Both the position numbers and the translations under genes were made by a program. A stretch of DNA of 47,373 nucleotides. Origin: an uncultured Aquimarina sp. (GTDB taxonomy: Bacteria > Bacteroidota > Bacteroidia > Flavobacteriales > Flavobacteriaceae). Location of the stretch: contig CALGLV010000008.1 of assembly GCA_937958985.1 (NCBI GenBank), positions 1 through 47,373 on the forward strand, given 5' to 3'. Positions 11,283-19,115 of this stretch are shown piece by piece. The notes beneath the pieces are model-generated. The model worked only from the letters and a program-made list of their open reading frames with translations. It was not told the origin of the DNA and searched no databases. Positions within the stretch are counted from its first letter, which is position 1, and the number at the start of each line of letters is the position of its first letter.

Positions 11283-11354
11283 AGCCAATGACGAGAATTG
11301 AACTCGTGACCTCTTCCTTACCAAGGAAACGCTCTGCCACTGAGCTACACCGGC
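11283..11354 (-). tRNA. tRNA-Thr (anticodon GGT)
   Basis: 72 bases. Acceptor GCCGGTG / CATTGGC with G-T wobbles; anticodon arm TTTCC-TTGGTAA-GGAAG gives GGT, reading ACC/ACU; T-arm GTTCAATTC. No encoded CCA. Last of the tRNA block, 64 bases before tuf. Confidence 0.96.
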
Positions 11355-11364
11355 CTAAGCGACT

Positions 11365-11414
11365 GTAAACTTCTGTTTACATAAATATAGAACCATGCTA
11401 GGCACAGTTCTATA
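11365..11414 (-). other. Two small inverted repeats in the tRNA-Gly/tRNA-Thr spacer
   Basis: GTAAAC-TTCT-GTTTAC (11365-11380) and TATAGAAC / GTTCTATA (11386-11393 and 11407-11414) occupy the spacer between two tRNA genes. They lack T-tracts. They probably help fold or process the polycistronic tRNA precursor; this is inference. Confidence 0.4.
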
Positions 11415-11420
11415 TCTTAG

Positions 11421-11493
11421 AGCGAGAGACCGGGTTCGAACCGGCGACATTCAGCTTGGAAGGCTGACGCTCTACCAACTGAGCTACTCTCGC
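11421..11493 (-). tRNA. tRNA-Gly (anticodon TCC)
   Basis: 73 bases. Acceptor GCGAGAG / CTCTCGC fully paired; anticodon arm TCAGC-CTTCCAA-GCTGA gives TCC, reading GGA/GGG; T-arm GGTTCGAACCC. CCA not encoded. Confidence 0.97.
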
Positions 11494-11560
11494 ATTTTGG
11501 TTTGCAAAGAAACCAATTTATTTCATTTTAAACTAATAAAAAATTAGTTTTTTTTGGTGG

Positions 11561-11642
11561 TGGGGAGAGCAGGATTCGAACCTGCGAAGTTAAAAACAAC
11601 GGAGTTACAGTCCGTCCTCGTTGGCCGCTTGAGTATCTCCCC
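11561..11642 (-). tRNA. tRNA-Tyr (anticodon GTA)
   Basis: 82-base class II tRNA with a long variable arm. Acceptor GGGGAGA / TCTCCCC; anticodon arm ACGGA-CTGTAAC-TCCGT gives GTA; T-arm GGTTCGAATCC. Discriminator A is followed directly by CCA in the DNA (11558-11560), unlike the other tRNAs here. Confidence 0.97.
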
Positions 11643-11749
11643 TAATTGAGTTAAAAATAGTCTTTAATTAGCTTTACAAAACCGATTAAAAACCCTTAAT
11701 AACAAAATTTCAAAATTTCAAAAAAGGCTACAAACCTTAAACTTTAAAG

Positions 11750-11823
11750 AGCCGATGGAGGGACTCGAACCCACGACCTGCTGATTACAAATCAGCTGCT
11801 CTAGCCAGCTGAGCTACATCGGC
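11750..11823 (-). tRNA. tRNA-Thr (anticodon TGT)
   Basis: 74 bases. Acceptor GCCGATG / CATCGGC fully paired; anticodon arm GCTGA-TTTGTAA-TCAGC gives TGT, reading ACA/ACG; T-arm GGTTCGAGTCC. First gene of the tRNA-tuf unit, about 50 bases downstream of a strong promoter match. Confidence 0.97.
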
Positions 11824-11842
11824 TTTTAACCTTGTTTTTGTT

Positions 11843-11873
11843 AAAAAAACAACCCGTCATCGCTAACGGGTTG
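11843..11873 (-). terminator. Intrinsic terminator of hpf, abutting the tRNA promoter
   Basis: Minus-strand stem CAACCCGT / ACGGGTTG with an 8-base loop (11866-11873 and 11850-11857) and a run of seven Ts. Transcripts coming from hpf would form it completely. Transcripts starting from the adjoining promoter would begin inside its left arm and lack part of the stem. Confidence 0.75.
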
Positions 11874-11903
11874 CAAATATAAGACGTTTTAACGTTACCA
11901 CAA
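11874..11903 (-). promoter_or_regulatory. Promoter for the tRNA-Thr-Tyr-Gly-Thr-tuf unit
   Basis: TATATTTG (11874-11881, minus) is a perfect Bacteroidota -7 element, with TTG at 11901-11903 exactly 19 bases upstream. The element directly abuts the hpf terminator hairpin, so initiation falls in the first arm of that hairpin. Confidence 0.8.
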
Positions 11904-11932
11904 AACTTTTTTATATTTTTTTTGATTTTTTT

Positions 11933-12238
11933 TTACGCTACACGCATTTTTTGCTTGGTTTTAAGTTTCATTAATTGCCTATCCAAACTGCTAACACACT
12001 GATCTACACCTTCCTCAAAGGTTTTGCACGTTTTTTTGGCTACAAACTCACTTCCTGGAACATTTAATAATATTTCTGTTGTTTTATTTTCTTTGTCTTT
12101 TGTGTTTTGAACTTTCATGAAAACATCCGCTGATATAATCTTGTTATGGTGCGCTTCAAGCTTATTTAATTTCTGCTCTACAAATTCAATTAATTTTTGA
12201 TCTACATTAAAATTTACTGATTGAACGTTTACTTTCAT
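11933..12238 (-). CDS. hpf: Ribosome hibernation-promoting factor, short HPF/RaiA type
   Basis: 101 residues, the length of short HPF/YfiA proteins. These bind the 30S decoding channel and silence or dimerise ribosomes in slow growth. The single domain has the expected beta-alpha-beta-beta-beta-alpha order: MKVNVQSVNFNVDQ, helix LIEFVEQKLNKLEAH, strands to ILLNVPGSEF, and a basic C-terminal helix (SSLDRQLMKLKTKQ). No long-HPF C-terminal dimerisation domain is present. It follows the xerC-like gene by 33 bases and precedes the tRNA-tuf unit, a common Bacteroidota order. Confidence 0.92.
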   Translation of the reverse strand: MKVNVQSVNFNVDQKLIEFVEQKLNKLEAHHNKIISADVFMKVQNTKDKENKTTEILLNVPGSEFVAKKTCKTFEEGVDQCVSSLDRQLMKLKTKQKMRVA

Positions 12239-12271
12239 ATATGTTTATTTTTAGGTTAAAAAATTATTGTC

Positions 12272-13168
12272 CTATTTTTTACTACGAGGGTGTGCACTCT
12301 TATATACATTAACCAATTGTGAAATATCGTTATGGGTATATATTTGTGTTGCCGCTAAACTTGAATGTCCCAACAACTCTTTTACCGCATTTAAATCTGC
12401 TCCATTTTTTAATAAATGAGTCGCAAAAGAATGGCGTAAAATATGTGGACTTTTCTTTAGTTTAATAGATACCTTACTAAAATAGGAATTAATTAACCTA
12501 AACACAAAGGTTTCGTAAATTTTAGCACCTTTATTTGTTAAAAATAATGGTGCATTATTATCTAGCGTATATTCTTGCTTATATACATCTAAATATCTTT
12601 TTATCAAACAATTAGAGCTAATCAATAATGGCAATATTCTTTCTTTATTCCTTTTACCAATAACTTTTATTGTTCTAGCCTCTGTGTCAATACTCGATAT
12701 TTTCAAATTTATAAGTTCCGACCTTCTTATTCCTGTCGTATAAAACAACTCTATTATTAATCGATCTCTCAATGCCGAGAAATGATGTAGCTCCTTATTA
12801 AACAAATTAAGTACATCTTTCATTTCGCTTTCTGAAAAAGGCAATTGCACTTTTTTCTCAACTTTTAATGATTTATGCTTTGACAAAGGATTACTAGATA
12901 CTAATTCTATTTTTTGAAGAAAGGTAAAAAACGATTTCAAAGAAGAAACCTTCCTATTTACAGACCTATTGGATATTCCTGATTCAACCAAAAGAACAAT
13001 CCATCCTCTTAGATCTTCGTAATGAACAACTTGCCAATTAACTTTTTCGTCGATGTTTTTTTTATAAAACACTACAAATTCTTCTATATCCTTTAAATAG
13101 GCATTAATTGTAAGCTCCGAATAGTTTCGCTCAATTAATAAATAATCTTTAAATTTAAGTGTATACAT
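12272..13168 (-). CDS. xerC: Tyrosine recombinase, XerC/XerD family
   Basis: 298 residues from the ATG at 13166-13168 (MYTLKFKDYLLIERNYS). An ATG eight codons upstream is possible, but the family normally begins close to this core. An N-terminal SAM-like core-binding domain (1-100) precedes the catalytic domain. The catalytic set is complete: R148 (GIRRSEL), K172 (VIGKRNKER), H242 and R245 (HILRHSFATHLL), H268 (LLGHSSLA) and nucleophile Y277 (TQIYTH). Xer enzymes resolve chromosome dimers at dif. The fixed position beside hpf and tuf marks it as a chromosomal housekeeping copy, not an integrase of a mobile element. XerC versus XerD cannot be decided here. Confidence 0.88.
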   Translation of the reverse strand: MYTLKFKDYLLIERNYSELTINAYLKDIEEFVVFYKKNIDEKVNWQVVHYEDLRGWIVLLVESGISNRSVNRKVSSLKSFFTFLQKIELVSSNPLSKHKSLKVEKKVQLPFSESEMKDVLNLFNKELHHFSALRDRLIIELFYTTGIRRSELINLKISSIDTEARTIKVIGKRNKERILPLLISSNCLIKRYLDVYKQEYTLDNNAPLFLTNKGAKIYETFVFRLINSYFSKVSIKLKKSPHILRHSFATHLLKNGADLNAVKELLGHSSLAATQIYTHNDISQLVNVYKSAHPRSKK

Positions 13169-13250
13169 TGTAGCCTCTTCGGAATTGAACATACTTTTAT
13201 TAAAACGATACTAGAAAACAATAATGCTGAAAGTTACAGTGAAAAAACTA

Positions 13251-13258
13251 TATATTTG
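13251..13258 (+). promoter_or_regulatory. Possible -7 element upstream of the BatA-like gene
   Basis: TATATTTG matches the -7 consensus, 18 bases before the start codon at 13277. No TTG is found at the proper upstream distance, so this is a weak call. Confidence 0.4.
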
Positions 13259-13276
13259 ATATTAAACAAATGAGTA

Positions 13277-15184
13277 ATGCTTTTTAAATACCCTTCAGTA
13301 CTTTATTCTTTTTTAGTATTATTAATTCCTATAATAATTCATTTATTTAAACTACGTAAATTTCAACAAACCGCATTTACAAATGTTCTTTTTTTAGAAA
13401 AGATAAAAATTCAATCTAGAAAAAGTTCGCGTTTAAAAAAATGGTTGGTACTATTAAGTAGGTTAGCTGTATTTTCTTTATTAATTTTAGCTTTTGCTTT
13501 CCCCTATTTACCTGCAAAATCAAAAGCTGAAGCTCCTGATAGCTACATTATTTATTTGGATAATTCTTTTAGTATGCAAGCTAAAGGAACTAATGGTTCG
13601 TTATTAGAGAAAGCTACTCAAGATATTTTAACTCAGTTTGAAGAAACCACTGTTTTTTCTTTGTTTACAAACACAGAGACTTATAAAGATGTACAGTTAT
13701 CTGAAATACAAAATGAACTATTAGATATTGATTATGTAGAGGAGCAATTATCTCCTGAACAAATTTTACTTAAATCAAAAAAATTATCTAAACATAAAAA
13801 TGCAGCAGCATTGATCGCTATTTCTGATTTTCAGGAGAAAAAAGGTTATGATTTTGAATTACTTTCAAAAAAAGCCAATCAAATTATTCAGCTAAAACCT
13901 CAAAATACGGATAACACGGCCATAGATAGTTTATGGATTTCAACATCGGGTGAGCAAAAAGTATTACATATTTCCACTTCGAGTTCTTTAAAATCAAAAA
14001 ATATAGCGCTTTCTGTATTCAATAAAGAAAAGTTAATTGGTAAGGTAAGTTTAGATTTTTCGGAAAACTCAGAAGTAATTAGCGAAATTCCTTTACAAAA
14101 CAACATTACTATAGAAGGACTTGTTTCTATAGAAAATACTGAAGGATTACACTTTGATGACCGTAGGTTTTTTAGCATTAACCAAACCGAAAAACCTAAA
14201 GTTTTAGTAATTGGCAACGCTTTTTTTAATTTTTTACAAAAAATTTACACTTCAAAGGAATTTGAATTTTCTAGTATTAAGCCCACATCCAATAGTATTG
14301 AAGACCTAAACACAGTAGATTTAGTTATTTTAAATGAAAATGATACCCTCTCTGATTATTTAAAGCAACAAATAGTCGCTTTTACTAAATCCGGTGGCTT
14401 ACTCTGTATAATCCCTTCTTCGAAACCAATACAAAGTTTACAAGCCTTTTTAAAAGAAAATTACAATATTACCATTGGTGATTATATAAAATCTCCTAAA
14501 AAACTAACCCAGATAAATTTTCAACACCAACTTTTTAATAATGTATTTACAAGAGAGATTTTGAATTTCCAATATCCTACCGTAAAAAAGAGCTATGCGT
14601 TGGATTCTAAAAATTGGATATTAAATTTAGAAGACAATACTCCTTTTTTAATTCAGAAAAACAACGTCTTTCTATTTGCAAGTCCACTAAATGAAGAAAT
14701 TACTAATTTTAAAAAATCACCTTTAATTGTTCCTGTATTTTATAACATGACACAGCAAAATAGCATTTTAGATAAAATTAGCTATACTATAGGAGAAAAA
14801 AATGAAATCAACATTAATACTAGTATAGGACAGGATGATGTATTGAGTATGAAAAGTATTAATAACGAATTTATTCCCTTACAGCAAGTGTTTAAAAATT
14901 ACGTAAAAATAGCTACTCACGAATTTCCTTATAAAGCGGGGAACTATAAAGTAACCGCAAACAATTCGCCAATTTATACGGTTAGTTATAATTACAACAC
15001 AAAAGAGAGTAAACTTGACTATGCAACCTTTGCAAATGCAAATCCTAATAAATATAGCAATTCGGTTTCAGATTATTTCAATAGTTCAAAAGCTAGTTTT
15101 AAGACTACGGATTTATGGAAATGGTTTCTTATTTTTGCATTACTTTTCTTAATAATTGAAATTATTCTATTAAAATATTTATAA
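13277..15184 (+). CDS. BatA-like membrane protein with VWA-type domain
   Basis: 635 residues. The N-terminus has the BatA/aerotolerance signature: a hydrophobic helix (about 8-24), a basic loop (LRKFQQTAFTNVLFLEKI), and a second helix (about 57-76). A VWA-like domain follows with an intact MIDAS motif DNSFS (D95, S97, S99). The long middle part is periplasmic or cytoplasmic, and one C-terminal helix (about 613-632) ends the protein. Unlike the classical bat operon, no MoxR ATPase, BatB-E or DUF58 gene is adjacent. The next gene starts on the last base of this stop codon (TAATG), so the pair is translationally coupled. The exact role is unknown; related proteins are linked to envelope stress. 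Confidence 0.8.
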   Translation: MLFKYPSVLYSFLVLLIPIIIHLFKLRKFQQTAFTNVLFLEKIKIQSRKSSRLKKWLVLLSRLAVFSLLILAFAFPYLPAKSKAEAPDSYIIYLDNSFSMQAKGTNGSLLEKATQDILTQFEETTVFSLFTNTETYKDVQLSEIQNELLDIDYVEEQLSPEQILLKSKKLSKHKNAAALIAISDFQEKKGYDFELLSKKANQIIQLKPQNTDNTAIDSLWISTSGEQKVLHISTSSSLKSKNIALSVFNKEKLIGKVSLDFSENSEVISEIPLQNNITIEGLVSIENTEGLHFDDRRFFSINQTEKPKVLVIGNAFFNFLQKIYTSKEFEFSSIKPTSNSIEDLNTVDLVILNENDTLSDYLKQQIVAFTKSGGLLCIIPSSKPIQSLQAFLKENYNITIGDYIKSPKKLTQINFQHQLFNNVFTREILNFQYPTVKKSYALDSKNWILNLEDNTPFLIQKNNVFLFASPLNEEITNFKKSPLIVPVFYNMTQQNSILDKISYTIGEKNEININTSIGQDDVLSMKSINNEFIPLQQVFKNYVKIATHEFPYKAGNYKVTANNSPIYTVSYNYNTKESKLDYATFANANPNKYSNSVSDYFNSSKASFKTTDLWKWFLIFALLFLIIEIILLKYL

Positions 15185-16437
15185 TGAAAATACTTATAAA
15201 ATCCGCTTGTATCATAGATTCTCAATCATCTTTTAACAATCAAACGGCTTCTATTTTAATTGAAAATGGAATAATTTCAAAAATAGCCAAGGATATTGCT
15301 GTAACCAGTGATGTTACTGTAATTGAGTTGGACGACTTACACGTTTCTCAAGGTTGGTTTGATAGTAGTGTTGCCTTTGGAGAGCCTGGCTATGAAGAAC
15401 GAGAAACAATTAATAACGGATTACAAACAAGTGCTTTAAGTGGTTTTAGTTGTATTGCTATAAACCCCGATACAAAACCCCTTATTGACAATTCAACTGC
15501 TTTATCTTTTTTGAACTCTAAGTCGGCTTTGTCGGCAACAAAACTACTTGCTGTTGGCAACTTAACTACCGGAGCAAAAGGAGTAGATTTGGCGGAGTTA
15601 TTTGATATGCAATCCCACGGTGCTTGTTGTTTTTACGATTACAAAAAGCCCATAAAAAATCCTAATTTATTAAAAATTGCTTTACAATACGCTCAAGGCT
15701 TTAACGGATTAGTACAATCGTTTCCGCTTGAAAAAGCTATTGCTGGTAATGGAATTGTAAATGAAAACATAAGTAGTACTCAGTTAGGTCTAAAAGGAAT
15801 TCCTGCACTTGCTGAAGAATTACAAATTGCAAGAGATTTGTTTATATTGGAATATACAGGAGGAAAATTACACATCCCTACGATATCTACTTTAAAATCG
15901 GCAGAATTAATTAAAGCTGCTAAAGTAAAAGGCTTAAACGTAAGTTGTAGTGTAGCGGCTTATAATTTAATTTTAGACGATAGTTACTTACAGGAATTTG
16001 ATACTAATTATAAAGTGTTGCCTCCCCTACGCACAAAAAATGATTGCAAAGCTTTAATTGAAGCCGTTATTGACGGAACCATTGATATGATTACGAGCGA
16101 TCATCGCCCTATGGATATTGAAAACAAACAAGTAGAATTTGATAATGCCTATTACGGATCTATTGGTTTGGAAAGTGTTTTTGGAGCTCTTAATACAGTG
16201 CTTCCTTTAGAAATAGTTATAAAAAAATTAACTGAGGGGAAACAACGTTTTGGAGAACCTTTACATTCCATTGAAGAAGGTAATAAGGCTGATTTAAGTT
16301 TGTTTACTCCTAATGCGACTTATACATTTAGCAAAGAAGATATCCTATCTACCAATTTAAATTCAATGTTTTTAAATCAAAAATTAAAAGGTAAGGCTTA
16401 CGGTATAGTAGCTAACAACCAAATAGCAATATCATAA
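15184..16437 (+). CDS. Dihydroorotase-like protein, predicted catalytically inactive
   Basis: 417 residues with the amidohydrolase fold of PyrC. The metal-binding loop that reads DxHxHLREPG in active enzymes is here DSSVAFGEPG (residues 60-69): both His and the Arg are replaced by S62, A64 and G66, while EPG is kept. The segment that usually supplies the carbamylated Lys and the next His is also divergent (CCFYDYKKP, VQSFPLEKA), though a late TSDHRP segment is retained. Active dihydroorotase chemistry is therefore unlikely. In some bacteria an inactive PyrC homologue acts as a scaffold for aspartate carbamoyltransferase; that role here is inference. It is coupled to the BatA-like gene upstream and abuts the next gene. 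Confidence 0.8.
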   Translation: MKILIKSACIIDSQSSFNNQTASILIENGIISKIAKDIAVTSDVTVIELDDLHVSQGWFDSSVAFGEPGYEERETINNGLQTSALSGFSCIAINPDTKPLIDNSTALSFLNSKSALSATKLLAVGNLTTGAKGVDLAELFDMQSHGACCFYDYKKPIKNPNLLKIALQYAQGFNGLVQSFPLEKAIAGNGIVNENISSTQLGLKGIPALAEELQIARDLFILEYTGGKLHIPTISTLKSAELIKAAKVKGLNVSCSVAAYNLILDDSYLQEFDTNYKVLPPLRTKNDCKALIEAVIDGTIDMITSDHRPMDIENKQVEFDNAYYGSIGLESVFGALNTVLPLEIVIKKLTEGKQRFGEPLHSIEEGNKADLSLFTPNATYTFSKEDILSTNLNSMFLNQKLKGKAYGIVANNQIAIS

Positions 16438-16782
16438 ATGGACACTACTAAAATTACCAGTAATTCAAAAACAAGTGCAATCACGTCATATTTTACCTTA
16501 ATAGGTTTTATAATTGCTTTTTTTATGAATTTAGAAGAAAAGCATTCTTTTGCTAATTTTCACTTACGCCAATCCTTAGGACTTTGGACTTTATTCTTTG
16601 CATTTGCTTCTTTACTAGGTATTATCCCTAATGACAGCACTTACTTCTTAGCCTTTAATGGGTTTTTGATAAGCTTTTTTATTCTGTGGACCTATGCTTT
16701 AGTAGGTGCGCTTCAAAACAAAAAACAACTCGTACCCTTAGTTGGAAAGCTCTTTCAAAAAATATTTAGTTTTTTGAAATAA
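16438..16782 (+). CDS. Small Tic20/DUF4870-like membrane protein
   Basis: 114 residues whose ATG immediately follows the stop of the dihydroorotase-like gene. Three hydrophobic segments are visible (about 17-31, 46-62, 69-92). The sequence NLEEKHSFANFHLRQSLGLW matches the pattern of DUF4870/Tic20-like proteins, where a short charged loop with F-H-x-R-Q-S/A lies between helices. Its function is unknown. Last gene of a three-gene operon that ends in a strong bidirectional terminator. Confidence 0.7.
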   Translation: MDTTKITSNSKTSAITSYFTLIGFIIAFFMNLEEKHSFANFHLRQSLGLWTLFFAFASLLGIIPNDSTYFLAFNGFLISFFILWTYALVGALQNKKQLVPLVGKLFQKIFSFLK

Positions 16783-16819
16783 AAAAAAGTGTCTTTGTTT
16801 TACAAAGACACTTTTTTTT
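16782..16819. terminator. Bidirectional intrinsic terminator
   Basis: Near-perfect hairpin: an A-rich flank, then AAAGTGTCTTTG / CAAAGACACTTT with a short T/A loop, then a T-run. A-tract and T-tract flank both sides, so it can stop the plus-strand operon and the minus-strand response regulator gene that converges on it. Confidence 0.93.
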
Positions 16820-16839
16820 ATTTCTCGATATACTAAATT

Positions 16840-17544
16840 TTACTGCTTAACAACAAGTCGAAAACCTTCACCATGAATATTTAAAATTTCAACATTCTCA
16901 TCGCGTTTAAGGTACTTTCTAAGCTTGGCTATATAAACATCCATACTTCTAGAAGTAAAATAATTATCGTCTCTCCATATCTTCGTTAATGCTAATTCTC
17001 TAGTCATTAAATCGTTTAAATGAAGTGCTAAAAGACGTAACAAGTCATTTTCTTTAGGAGATAGTTTTATAGGCTCTTCTTTATTAAATGATAAAAAACG
17101 AAGTTTAGAATTCAAAAAGAAATCTCCTATTTCAAATTCAAACTGTTTACTTTCCGCTACAGAATCTACTGTTTTACGTTGCATGATTGCTTTGATTTTC
17201 ATCAACAGCACTTCGCTATCAAATGGCTTATTCAAATAATCATCTGCTCCTACCTGATATCCTTTAAGCACGTCTTCTTTCAAAGATTTTGCTGTTAAAA
17301 ATATAATTGGAATATCCTGATTTTTCTCTTTGATTTCTTTAGCTAATGTAAAACCATCTTTATAAGGCATCATTACATCTAAAATACATAAATCATAATC
17401 ATTTCTTTTAAACTTCTCAAAACCTTCCATACCATTTTTGGCGTGGGTAACATTGTAGTTGTTTATAGTAAGATAATCCTTAAGGATAGTACCAAAGTTA
17501 GGGTCATCTTCTACTAATAGTATTTTTTTTGATTCTGTATCCAT
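16840..17544 (-). CDS. OmpR/PhoB-family response regulator, RprY-like
   Basis: 234 residues. Receiver domain (1-120) has the acidic pair E12/D13-D14, phospho-acceptor D56 in LCILDVMMP, T84 and K106 (YLNKPF). The C-terminal winged-helix domain (about 140-232) contains SPKENDLLRLLALH and the recognition region TSRSMDVYIAKLRKYLK, typical of OmpR-type DNA binding. The gene lies 5 bases after the sensor kinase, so they form a cognate pair. Similar to RprY of Bacteroides by architecture; target genes are unknown. Confidence 0.9.
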   Translation of the reverse strand: MDTESKKILLVEDDPNFGTILKDYLTINNYNVTHAKNGMEGFEKFKRNDYDLCILDVMMPYKDGFTLAKEIKEKNQDIPIIFLTAKSLKEDVLKGYQVGADDYLNKPFDSEVLLMKIKAIMQRKTVDSVAESKQFEFEIGDFFLNSKLRFLSFNKEEPIKLSPKENDLLRLLALHLNDLMTRELALTKIWRDDNYFTSRSMDVYIAKLRKYLKRDENVEILNIHGEGFRLVVKQ

Positions 17545-17549
17545 TGCTG

Positions 17550-19055
17550 CTATGATATTAATGGTAGTTTTATAATAACTAAGGTTCCTTTCCCTTTAGT
17601 ACTCTCTATAATTATTTCCCCTTGATGATCGTCAAGAATTTGTTTTACGTAGGCTAAACCTAAACCATATCCCTTTACATTATGAAGATTACCTGTAGAT
17701 TCTCTAAAAAAGTTTTCGAAAATATTTTTTTTATCTTTTTTATTAATTCCTACGCCATTATCTTCAATTTTCAAGATAATACTATTTTTAACATTTTCCG
17801 AAATTATGTTAATTTTTGGCGTTTGTTCAGTGTATTTTAACGAATTATCAATAATGTTTATAATTACCGTTTTAAAATACTCTTCATTTGCTAAAATATG
17901 ACTTTTAGTAGCTTCAAAATTCAACTGTAGTTCTGCTCCGTATTCTTCAATTTGATCTTGAATTTCCTGAATAGAAGATTGAACTAAGTCATGAAGATTT
18001 TCTCGACCTTTAGGCATATTCATTTCACGATTTTCCATTTTTGAAATTCGAAGTACATTTTCAACTTGAGCGTGTATACGTTTATTCTCTTGGTCAATCA
18101 TATCCAAATAGGTTGCCCTCATCTTCTCATCATTAATAACCTTAGGGTTTTTAATAAAATCCAACGCCAAATTAATAGTAGCAATAGGTGTTTTTAACTC
18201 ATGCGTCATATTATTGATAAAGTCTGTCTTAATTTCAGACACATTACGTTGGCTTTTTAATAGCTTGTATGCATAAAAGAATGTTGACATTATTATTAAT
18301 GAAAGGATAACTGAAAGGATAACCATTAACCCAATAGATTCAATAACGAATGATTTTTTTCCTGTAAAATTAACTAAGAGTTGAAAATTTTCGGTTTGGT
18401 CTACATTTCCAAAAAGTGAAGATTTAAAAAAGTTAGCCCCATTGTTGTCATAAACAAAATTGGCAGACTTAACAGGGGTTGTTATTCCATTTTTAAAGAC
18501 TGCAAATTCGTAATCAATATTGATATCGTTTTTCTTTAATTCCGAATCTAAAAAATAACTGATTTGGTGGGCATTTACACGATGCTGAATGTTTAGTTTA
18601 TTAGTGTATTCCCTAATTAAAGATTGATAAAAGGAATATTCATAATCTGCCACAGACGATAAGCTATGCGCTTTGTGGTGTTTTAAATTATTTTTAAATC
18701 CTATGGTATCTGTTTTCACAGAAGAAACTACACTATCCAAAGCTTTTCGGATTCTTAAATGTAATTCCTCATTTTCAAGCGTTGATGCGGTTGAGCTTTG
18801 ACTACAGATATTCTTTAATATATGTTCGTTTTTACCTAAACTGTGGGAAGCTTTCCGAATAGCATCAAATAAACTAACAAATTCTCGATTTTGTATTTTA
18901 TCGCCTATACTTGTAAGCGCTCTGTGTGCATTTAATTTGAAATAGTTTTCGTTTTTGTGGTACGTATCGGAAATAAGGTATCCCTGAAGACATATAATGC
19001 CTGCAAGTGAAGTTGTCATTAATACGATTAATAATGCAAAAAAACGGACTTTCAT
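17550..19055 (-). CDS. Two-component sensor histidine kinase, RprX-like
   Basis: 501 residues. TM1 is about residues 5-26 and TM2 about 237-262, enclosing a periplasmic sensor region of around 210 residues with no recognised fold. The kinase core follows: H-box MTHELKTPIAT with H285, N-box (NIIDNSLKYTE), G1 (EDNGVGINK) and G2 (GYGLGLAYVK) all intact, so it should be active. Upstream on the same strand is coaE, 60 bases away; downstream is the partner regulator. A TACTTTTG lies right before the start codon but has no proper -33 partner. Confidence 0.9.
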   Translation of the reverse strand: MKVRFFALLIVLMTTSLAGIICLQGYLISDTYHKNENYFKLNAHRALTSIGDKIQNREFVSLFDAIRKASHSLGKNEHILKNICSQSSTASTLENEELHLRIRKALDSVVSSVKTDTIGFKNNLKHHKAHSLSSVADYEYSFYQSLIREYTNKLNIQHRVNAHQISYFLDSELKKNDINIDYEFAVFKNGITTPVKSANFVYDNNGANFFKSSLFGNVDQTENFQLLVNFTGKKSFVIESIGLMVILSVILSLIIMSTFFYAYKLLKSQRNVSEIKTDFINNMTHELKTPIATINLALDFIKNPKVINDEKMRATYLDMIDQENKRIHAQVENVLRISKMENREMNMPKGRENLHDLVQSSIQEIQDQIEEYGAELQLNFEATKSHILANEEYFKTVIINIIDNSLKYTEQTPKINIISENVKNSIILKIEDNGVGINKKDKKNIFENFFRESTGNLHNVKGYGLGLAYVKQILDDHQGEIIIESTKGKGTLVIIKLPLIS

Positions 19056-19115
19056 TATTCAAAAGTACATATTTCAGAAAGTGCTGTTTTAACGTTTAAC
19101 CAAATGTTAACAACA

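Noticed and set aside
12272..13168. Integrase of a mobile element inserted beside the tRNA cluster
   Set aside because: Size, complete Xer catalytic set and conserved placement next to hpf point to the housekeeping Xer recombinase; no attachment repeats or cargo genes are seen.
19060..19067. TACTTTTG directly before the histidine kinase start, suggesting a leaderless mRNA
   Set aside because: No TTG at the -33 distance, and coaE lies only 60 bases upstream on the same strand; read-through is simpler.
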